NCBI RefSeq assembly: GCF_963576675.1
Contig: NC_088910.1
Span: 103,630,807-103,694,806, forward strand
Direction: 5' to 3'
DNA: 64,000 bases
Source: Euphorbia lathyris
Lineage: Eukaryota; Streptophyta; Magnoliopsida; Malpighiales; Euphorbiaceae
Shown piece by piece: positions 55,800 to 64,000 of this stretch. The translations under genes were made by a program, and so were the position numbers. Within the stretch, counting starts at the first letter, position 1; each line of letters opens with the position of its first letter. Below the pieces are notes generated by a model. The model saw only the letters and a list, made by a program, of their open reading frames with translations, was not told the DNA's origin and did not search any database.

Positions 55800-56850
55800 T
55801 GTTTTGTGCTTGCTTTTTTGCAGTTAGTTATTGGCAGGAGGCGGGTATACCGATGCCTGAGAGTATATATGATGGTGTTGTGGAGCTAAAGGAGAGGCTT
55901 GGATGATTCGGGTTATATGTGTGTTATACACAATATGGCACCATCGGAATGATATCCTTTGAAAAAACAATACAAGAAATGCAATTGACGGGTATAGATT
56001 TACTTATAGTTTTGTGCAGGATTGGCAAATGGTGCGGGCAACTCATAATTATCAGCAATGCGAGGATTCACAAGATATTGATAGGTCCATCTACAACCCA
56101 CAGCACCGTGGTGAGCGGCTAGGCAGCAGGTGGTGGACCTTGGAGATCGGCCGGTGGAGCAGACTGAAACAAGACAGCAGCGACTCGGTAGCAAGAGGAA
56201 TGGCGAAAATGAGAGGCATGAAGAAAGAGGACAATGACGACAGTGTAGAGGATGGTCTTGCCTCGAGAAAGAATGGCTTAAATGCAACATCGACGGGGAC
56301 ACTTTTCATGCCAATAACTGTAGCGGGTGGAGAGCAGTGGTTGGGGATGAAAATGAATCTTTTCTGGCAGGAGTAGGTGGTTTAATGGAAGGGCTTCATG
56401 ATGCCCGCATAGTTGAAGACTTCGCATTGAAGGCTAGTCTATTAACAACAAAATGGATAGGGTGATTTTTGAAATTGATGCTAAATTGATTTGAACAAGG
56501 AATTTAAGATTGGATTTGTCCCTAGACTAACAAATAAAGTGGCTTATTTAATAGTTTGAAACACTCTTTCTTTTGGTAGGTCTACCAACTCCCAAGGTCA
56601 GGACAAACCACAGACCTCGATGAGGGTTTACAGTGGAATTTACAGATCACCTATTAATTAGGGCTAAATTTTGACGGAGTGGGGAATCGAACTTCAAACC
56701 TGTCAAGCAGAAGTTCAATGTCTTACCACTCGGACCAAAAACACTCTTTCTTATGCTAGTAGTGTTACTTTTTATAATTTGCCACCGTAGCTTGTAGATG
56801 TAATTCTTGAGGATATTATTACTTCGTCTATGTAAACTCTCTAAAAAAAA
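55800..56850 (+). pseudogene. LINE ORF2 C-terminal fragment, interrupted by a SINE
   Basis: Shifting plus-strand frames read YWQEAGIPMPESIYDGVVEL (about 55827), ICVLYTIWHHRND (about 55915), a linker, and an RNase H (EWLKCNIDGDTFHANNCSGW, about 56270-56330). The C-terminus (PRLTNKVAYLIV, about 56520) is cut by a SINE. It resumes after it (YASSVTFYNLPP, about 56753; LVDVILEDI, about 56790). A run of eight A at about 56842-56849 may be the tail. Unlike the other LINEs here in sequence, so a further subfamily. Confidence 0.75.
56573..56738 (-). mobile_element. tRNA-derived SINE with 14-bp target duplication
   Basis: The duplication AAACACTCTTTCTT flanks it on both sides (56559-56572 and 56739-56752). 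On the minus strand it begins GGTCCGAGTGGTAAGACA, a tRNA-like head with A box, followed by B-box-like AAGTTCGATTCCCC. Insertion is in the coding part of the LINE fragment. Confidence 0.85.
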
Positions 56851-57493
56851 CAGCGCAAGAGAGGCGCTCCCCCGCAGGAAACCTTAGTTTAATATTTATG
56901 CTATTTTGATTAAAATCCAAAGAAAGAAATGTAAAATTTTATTATGTACATTTGCCCAAAATATGTACTTTAAGAAGAGCATGTGTTATATATATATATA
57001 TCTTTTCCATTCTTTTTACATATTTATTAAATGCACTTTTTTTCTTTTGTAAAAGCTGAGGTGTCTCTGTTTGTGTTTTGTTTTTCTTGGCTAACTTTAT
57101 TCTCTCCACTATCAACTTCACATAAAAGATAAATAATTCAGAGAAAATAAACGTGAGCGTGTAATATTTTTTTATTATATTTATAACTGTGTAAACGTGA
57201 AATAAGTGATTAAAGAAAAAAAAAAAAAAACTATTTTGCTCACATCAATATATTTATTCTTATATAAAGAATTTTACTGGTTGACATATTTTCCACACGT
57301 CTCTTCTTCTAATTAACATGAAAAAATTCAAGCTTAATAATAACATTAGCTACTCGTTTAAAGTGAGCATATTTCTTTTTTATGAAATTTTTATTTTCAT
57401 TAATTTAGAATATAAATCACCAAACCTTGATACTCATAGATTGAAAAGTAAAATCAAAATAATTCTCAAATATATTGCGTAAAAATAATACTA
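56851..57493. other. AT-rich stretch, nothing recognised
   Basis: A TA run (56984-57002) and an A run (57218-57231) are the only structure. Confidence 0.5.
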
Positions 57494-58104
57494 TGGGTAT
57501 GTTTGATATAATGTAATGCAATGTAATCAAACTTGTAATGTAATGGAATGAAATTACCATGTTTGGTTAAAAAAATGATGAAATGTAATTACCATTACAA
57601 TACTTATATTTACTTAGTTAAATATAATCGTAAAATTTTATTTACATAATTAAAATCAACAAAAAAAAAATGAAAATCTTGAAATTAGTATATAATTTTA
57701 TGTGTTTTCATAGTATTTTTTACATTTTTCTCGTTTTTCGTTTTCCATTTTCACCGTTTTTTATTTTCTCATTTTTCATTATTTATTATTTTTGCTTTTT
57801 TTTCGTTTTTAGGTTTTCTAGTTTTTGCGTTTTTGAGAATGATGAAAAGTGAGATTTGACAGATAAGAGGTTAGATGGAACTTTAAAAATAGAAATTAGC
57901 ATTATTTGTTGGATGTAATGAGAATTTAATCCATTTTTTGTATGTAATGGGAATTACAATAGTTGTTAAACAAAATTTAATCTATAGATTCCCCATTCTA
58001 TTATAATAAAATTTTAAAATGCAACCAAACATGGTAATAACCCTTCAATGTAATGGACATTGCATTACTAGGCCCATTACATCTTACTAAACATGCAGTA
58101 TATA
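57494..58104. mobile_element. MITE with inverted ATGTAATG-rich ends
   Basis: The left end (GGGTATGTTTGATATAATGT) and right end (reverse complement CTGCATGTTTAGTAAGATGT) are inverted copies. Both continue with inverted ATGTAATGCAATGTAATxx-type words for about 80 bp. The centre is T-rich, with a 60-codon Phe-rich frame of no significance. The target duplication is uncertain. Confidence 0.65.
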
Positions 58105-58934
58105 TATATATATTAATTCCTACAAAAAGTTTTGAAAAATATTAATCCTAAATTTAGGGATAGATTAGCAGTTAAATGAGATACGTACAGTCGGCCCCAT
58201 CCACTAACTTTGTAGTATTTTTTATATCTCTTCTACCGAGTGGAATTTTGTATTATTTCTTTTCAGTTTAGATATATTGACTTTGATCTTATTTTGTGGG
58301 GCAAAAAGGTAAAAAAATGACGGGAAAAACCTTATACTAATTGAATATATTTTTGCGGCTATAGTATACATAAGCATAATAGGAAACATGGACGCGGAAT
58401 AAAGATATGATGATATCCTATTATCATGTATTCGATGAATAATTTATTTAACCAAAGCACCAGCAACGTGTATTCTTTTTTTTTTAAATATTTTGTTGTA
58501 TGTATATGTAATATAAATAATCCTCGTGTGCAACGTGACTGTATTATAAATTATAAATATAGAAGTAAATCTGAAATTTAAATTGAACGTGGCGGAGATT
58601 TGGGAGTGATGATGATGATGGTGAGTGGGTTATCAAGAGTAGAAGAATACTTTCTAAATAAACGACACGAAGAGGCCACGGTTTGACTTCTTACTTCATT
58701 TTAATTCAAAATATTATACAAAAATAATGAATATAGTGTGGTTATATTTTTATTTATTTACAAATAAAATTATTTGAATGTTCTACAACCTACGGCTTTC
58801 AAATCAAAACTAATACCACCGACCAGCCACAGTGGAGAAGGAATAAGGAAAGCTTTTGGTGTATGTTTGAAAATATTGTGGTTATTTATTCATTTGAAGT
58901 TTAAATATATAATTGATACATTTCTAAAAGTTAA
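58105..58934. other. AT-rich stretch, nothing recognised
   Basis: A short GATGATGATGATGG run lies at about 58607. No gene evident. Confidence 0.5.
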
Positions 58935-59860
58935 GATTAATTAGTTAGTTAGAAGAACACTTTCTTCGGTAGGAATAATGAACAGATAAGAAATTGTTGG
59001 AAATATGTTCACGAACAAAATGGTAATCCAACTTAATATGCTTCGTGCGAGCATGAAAGACAGGATTAACCGTGAGATAAATAGCACCCACATTATTACA
59101 CTAGAACTGAAGAGGACAATGAATTGAAAATCGGAGTTCCTAGAGAAGAGACTGAATCCAAAGAAGTTTTGCAGTGGCATTTGCAACAACTTTGTACTCA
59201 CTCTCAGTGGAGGAACGAGCAACCATGAGCTGCTTCCGAGTGTGCCAAGAGATTAAACTATTTCCAAGAAAGACATAAAAGACACCTGTGGATCGTCGGT
59301 CACCCGAGCAACCACTATCAAAGTAGCAATGTACATCACGAATCAGATTAGAATAAAAATTAATGCCTAGATTTCGAGAGCCATGAATGTAACAAATGAC
59401 TCGTTTGACCCTTTTCCAATGTTCATTTGTCGGGCAGTGCATAAACTGACATAGTTTATTAACAGAAAAGGCGATATCCGGATGAGTTAACGTGATGTAT
59501 TATAGTGCACCAACTGTACTATGATACTCGTCCCAAGAAGCAAGACGCATGCCATGTTTCCGAGATAGATTTGGAGTTGTGGCCATATGACTAGAGCATT
59601 GTTTGCAATCTGCCATTTTTACATGTTCAACGATGTTTCCCGCATAATTGCCTTTGAGACAGATGAACGTCCATTTGTGTGTAGGTGATCTCAAGCCTAA
59701 GAAAATAGGAAGCACTACCAAGATTGCGAATAGGAAATTCTTATTCAATGGCCTGAATGGTATGATTAATGAGACATGATTTGTACTCACGAGCTTACTT
59801 CGTAAAGTGATTTTTGGAAAAAACACACATGATGGGGATGATCTTTGTCTGAAAACCCTA
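58935..59860 (-). pseudogene. Copia pol C-terminal fragment (RT end and RNase H)
   Basis: Minus-strand frames with breaks read a decayed RT end (59826-59500), then HPDIAFSVNKLCQFMHCPT (about 59490-59435), the RNase H core (RSTGVFYVFLGNSLISW, about 59295-59245, and ARSSTESEYK) and the tail ([18 protein letters not shown], about 59065-59010). Not related closely to the Sirevirus pol. No LTR is seen beside it. Confidence 0.8.
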
Positions 59861-61630
59861 TGGCTGTTCCAAGATTGGGCTAATATGAGTTTCTTTGTTA
59901 AACCTAATTAATAGAAGTTTTGTTTGTTGAATCTGATTAGGCTGTGCTTTTTTACTTCTCTCGTTTGTAGCTTATTTATTTACTTAAATCACAAGTATTG
60001 AAATAATTTTGATCTAAGCTTAATCATAGTTAAGATTCCCCATCCCTTGTCTTCAATGGAAATTAAAGTTGAGATATCTTCCTACAAACTCATTATGCAT
60101 TGCTAACTTAGTTTTAACCCATTGATTTTCGTAGTTTTCCTTTGTATAATAATAATAATAGTAGTAGGTATAATATATTTCATGTTCATACTGTTGTGGT
60201 TTCTTATAGGCACAATAGTTGGATTTAGCAACATATTTCATGTTGATATTGTGAAAAAATCTACAGCAGGCCAGAACCAACGCTAGTTATAACCATTAAA
60301 ATTATACCACATTAGCAACACAACTATCTATGTTCTGAGTGGAGAGACTATACTGATCCCGGACTACTTTAGAACATCTATTGTCGCAAAAGTAATTAAT
60401 GATACTTGGTTACTACTAGTCTGGTCTGGACTGTGATTAATATCAGCAAAATCTTTTTACGGATAAATAACACCAATTTATTTGTTTCTTATGTGAGTAA
60501 ATCATTGAAATTATATCACCGACCTTTCTTTGGTCTAAAGCCACTAAAACAAGCCTTTTTCTTTTTTGATAGTTCAGTAACAAGACCCTTTTGAGGAAAT
60601 AAACAATTAAAAAGAATAAAAAGGTCAAAGCCCTTACCAACAAATATATAATTATGGTTTTTTAAATATTTTCACAATTTTGTTTTCTCTAAAGTCTCCT
60701 ATCTACTTTTGAATTAACAGGTGGTATGCATTAAAAAAGATTTCATATTTCAATCCCAATTTTCTAACTTTTATTTTCTTGATAAACAAGTTATATAGAT
60801 GACTGAAATTTATAGTCTATTTCATAAAAAATATATTTTATATTCTTTCAATAAAATCAATTAAATTTTATATTTAATTTTAATAAAGTTGCTGATTTGA
60901 GTAGTTAGGAGTTGAATTTCTATTTGCTATTACATTCTATATTCCATCAAAATTCAATGCTTATGGCTAGTTAATTTTTTAAATTTCACTATACATTTTA
61001 ATCAAGATTTATGGTTTGTTTTTACTTTAAAAGTGGATAGGATTATTTAAATTTTATGTAACCGAAAAAAAGTTATTCTAACCATTTTATGTATAAAAAC
61101 TTGTCTAAATGATGAGATGAGATTTATATGCCAACTAAATGTCACACAAGACATTGATAATTTAAAAATAAATATCTAAAGATCCGTCATATGACATAAT
61201 CGTGGTGGCTATGTATAAAAGTTACACATGTTGGACATCACATTTAGTTGACATATAGCCAATTTCTTCTGTGACACGTCACTATTTGAGTTTTTTTTGT
61301 TACAAATATTGAGTATAATTTTATTGAATGAAATTTAAAATTTAATAATTTTATTGGAAGGTAACCAAGTTTGATAGCCTTTACAAAATAGATCACCTAA
61401 ACTTCGATTACCGTATGTACATTTTACCATTAATTAGGTAAAATAAATTCATTGTACTTAAATTATAACACTACTAATATTATAATCCTTAACTTTCATT
61501 CGGTGATATAAAAGTTCTTAAATTTTATATTATATTAATATTAAAGTCAAAATAAAAGAAAATTCATTTGAATTTTAATAAATTAATAACTTAAATAATT
61601 TTTTGTTTCAGCGTTTTAATTTAATTTATG
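59861..61630. other. AT-rich stretch, nothing recognised
   Basis: Several 60-80 codon frames occur but have AT-driven composition without domains. No repeat border recognised. Confidence 0.5.
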
Positions 61631-61639
61631 CGCATTGAT

Positions 61640-61985
61640 TGATATTTTTTTGTTATAATGGAGGGACTAACCCTGAGGAAACGCCAAAAACAGACCGAAC
61701 TTTGAAGACGGGTCATTCTAGGAAGCCCAGAACCACAAAAATCAGAAAAAAGAATATCATGGATGCATGCAGGAGGCGCATCACACTCGTGAAGATCTAA
61801 ACTCAAACTCAATGCGTAGTTTGCCATCCAATCAACTACCTTGTTCCCTTTCCGTAGGATATGAACGAGCAACACCTCCCAATCTATGTCATATAGATCA
61901 CGACACGCTATAATAAGTCAATAAAAACGATAACGTTGAACCAGCTCATGACTAACAAGCTGAATTACTATGGAATAGATGGAAT
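61640..61985 (-). pseudogene. LINE RNase H C-terminal fragment
   Basis: Minus strand: LIIACRDLYDIDWEVLLVHI (about 61910-61855), then LRKGNKVVDWMANYAL and a C-terminal tail (LDLHECDAPP) as in plant L1 RNase H ends. A stop and 5' truncation leave about 110 codons. A short A run on the minus strand (plus 61646-61652) may be the tail. Confidence 0.7.
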
Positions 61986-64000
61986 ATTTTTTTGTATGTA
62001 TACTGTTAGAAAGTCAATGTATTATAAAATAGATGGAATATTTACTTGATATGGTTAATATAATATAAAATTAGACTTTTTAAGTTGTGAAATGAAATTT
62101 AGTCAATTCTGAAATTATACTACTAGTTGCGAAAACATGCAGCTTTGTCAAATCTGAAAATTGAGGTTTAACGCTGAGGCACAGCTAGACCCAATTATAG
62201 TTATGGGTCTGATTAATGTGGTCAAGTCCATGTTTGTTTTGGGTGATATGTGAGAATGGAGGAAAATTATGGTACTAAAACATTGAAATGTCAGTTTTAT
62301 TTTATTTCTTCTACTACCTACCTGCTTTAACATATATGATATGACCAAGTATATATTTATACTATATTAATTGAAACATTCTCTTCTTATTTTTCTTCCC
62401 TTACTTGCAATTTGGATGGAGCTATATCAATTCTTAGAAATTACCTTTAAAATAATCAATCTTCGTATATTAAACTGAATCAATTCTTAGCATAAATAAA
62501 TAAATATCTCTATATTTTCACTTTATCTCATTACGAGGGTTTTCTGTCAAGATAAAAAAAATCCGATAAAATATATAAACACCGAGTAAAAAAATAACAA
62601 CAAAACAATATAAAAACCTAATCTCGTAGGAGGAAGAAAAAAAAAACAAACTCTTTTCGTCGTCCTTAAAGTAAATTCACAGAATATATTTGTATTTGAT
62701 AGATTATTATAATTAGATCTTAAAACAATTAGATTAAATTATTATCAGTAATTTGATAAACTTAAGAAATAAAATATATTTGGAGAAAAATGACGTAAGA
62801 ATCATAAAGCAAAATAGATGACGTGGGAGCCAAGCTGTCAGCATATAGCAGATAAAATGAAAAATAGGTCCATGATCCATGGGGTCAATAATTATATATT
62901 CTTTAATTTGTCCGGCAAGAAACAAACTAAATAAAATTCATAATACAAGTCAATAATATCTTCATTTCCAGGAAGTAGCATTAATCAGTGTCTTCATTTC
63001 TTGCTGCAAAATGAAAATAAAATTCTAAAATTTGACTAATGCAGGGCGGGAAAAACACTAACCATCCATGTGTAAACACAATACTCCCGGTGAGAGACAT
63101 TTATTTTTTATACGCCAATATTCTTAACATGCTACACATATTCAACCTATTTTATTTTTAATTGTGCTGTCTCAGGTTAGATTACTATTTGATAAATAAT
63201 TTATTAGTATTATTTTTTTTTTTACATAATACATTGTTTAGTTTTTTATTATGATAAATATATTATAAGGTAGAGTTTTATCTTTTATCACCGTTTATCT
63301 ATTTTTTTTAGATTTTTAACCATATATATCTTAACTTTCAGGACAATAATGTGATACAAAATGGTTATATTACTGTGTTATTTTTTGTTTGTCTGTTTAT
63401 CCCGAATATAACATTGTGTTAAGTAAAAAAGAGAAGACTAATAATTACATACTCTATATAAGGGGGAAAAAATCTAATTAAGTAGATGAATGCATTATTT
63501 TTGTTAGAAAAGAAATTTTATGCTCGACTTTATTAGAAAAAAATAACATCATTTGACATATTATCAAGTCAACATGTCAACTATAAAAAAAAACTAACAT
63601 GTCACGCGATCAAGTCAATATGTTATATTAATAAGATTTAAGCTTAATATATCATTTGCTCCTGAATTTGTCCAAAAAGTTTGATTAGTCCCTCTGAAGT
63701 TTAAATGTTTTCCAATAGCTCCTTCAACTTGCTTAAAATATTTTAGTAGCCTCCTCAACTCGCTTAAAATGTAATCAATTAATCACACGATTGCAAAAAA
63801 AAAAAGCTCTATCTGGAATTGTTTTTAGGCGCCTTAGAATGGTATTACACAATTCACAGAATAGATTAAAAACATATTAAAAATGAAGTTCTTAATTGCT
63901 CAACTGTAAAACTTATATTCTTTAATATTAGAATCGCATACCCCGACTTTAGCCGTTCTACTTTTTTAAGATGCGTGCAACATACCTTTCGCATGTAATT
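61986..64000. other. AT-rich stretch, no gene
   Basis: A segment at about 63650-63790 belongs to the repeat type of 31440-31665 (CTCCTCAACTCGCTTAAAAT units). Nothing else recognised up to the window end. Confidence 0.5.

Noticed and set aside
57670..57852. Phe-rich 60-codon membrane-protein-like frame
   Set aside because: T-rich low-complexity DNA in the centre of a MITE.
60000..64000. Host gene in the right end of the window
   Set aside because: No frame above about 80 codons, no exon-like codon composition and no splice-linked frames were seen, apart from the LINE tail.

Overview
The window is a stretch of eudicot plant nuclear DNA made almost entirely of transposable elements. It is AT-rich between elements. 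I find no intact ordinary host gene, no rRNA or tRNA gene and no bacterial-type feature. The plant origin rests on the element types: a Tat-like Ty3/gypsy element with a tandem RNase H and an antisense ORF, a Sirevirus-type Ty1/copia element with an env-like ORF, plant L1 LINEs with DUF4283-like ORF1 and a C-terminal RNase H, tRNA-derived SINEs, and a PIF/Harbinger MITE with TTA target duplication. The species cannot be told from the sequence.

Layout. 1-5045: LTR, primer site and shuffled internal pieces of an old plus-strand Tat-like gypsy element, ending in a minisatellite. 5046-7783: a tRNA-derived repeat, an unrecognised two-exon gene fragment on the minus strand, and one end of a CACTA transposon. 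7784-10498: debris of another minus-strand LTR retrotransposon. 10499-14260: MITEs and foldback repeats. 14275-19219: 5'-truncated L1 LINE with a 14-bp target duplication. 19688-29597: complete minus-strand Tat-like gypsy element (479-bp LTRs, duplication AAGTA) whose gag and pol are broken and which carries an antisense, intron-bearing ORF next to its 3' LTR. 29603-32375: SINE-like and MITE repeats. 32394-37666: full-length but decayed L1 with an 18-bp imperfect duplication. 37685-40860: SINE, a solo-like copia LTR with primer site, a copia gag fragment and a 124-bp MITE. 40865-55210: an old minus-strand LINE split by an 11.5-kb Sirevirus (42545-54019, duplication CTCTT). 55800-56850: LINE RNase H fragment interrupted by a SINE. 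57490-64000: a MITE, a copia pol tail, a LINE tail and AT-rich DNA.

Age and nesting. By hand count the LTR pairs differ at about 13 of 479 positions (gypsy) and about 30 of 1340 (Sirevirus), so both inserted fairly recently, and both landed in older repeats. Every reverse-transcriptase ORF carries stops or frameshifts. The longest open frame is the 943-residue env-like ORF of the Sirevirus.

Most interesting signals: the antisense gene of the gypsy element, with a clean in-phase intron and promoter-like upstream DNA; a TATA box just upstream of the Sirevirus env-like ORF, suggesting its own transcript; possible capture of host exons near a CACTA end; and a hairpin-unit minisatellite that may derive from the antisense ORF of the older gypsy element.
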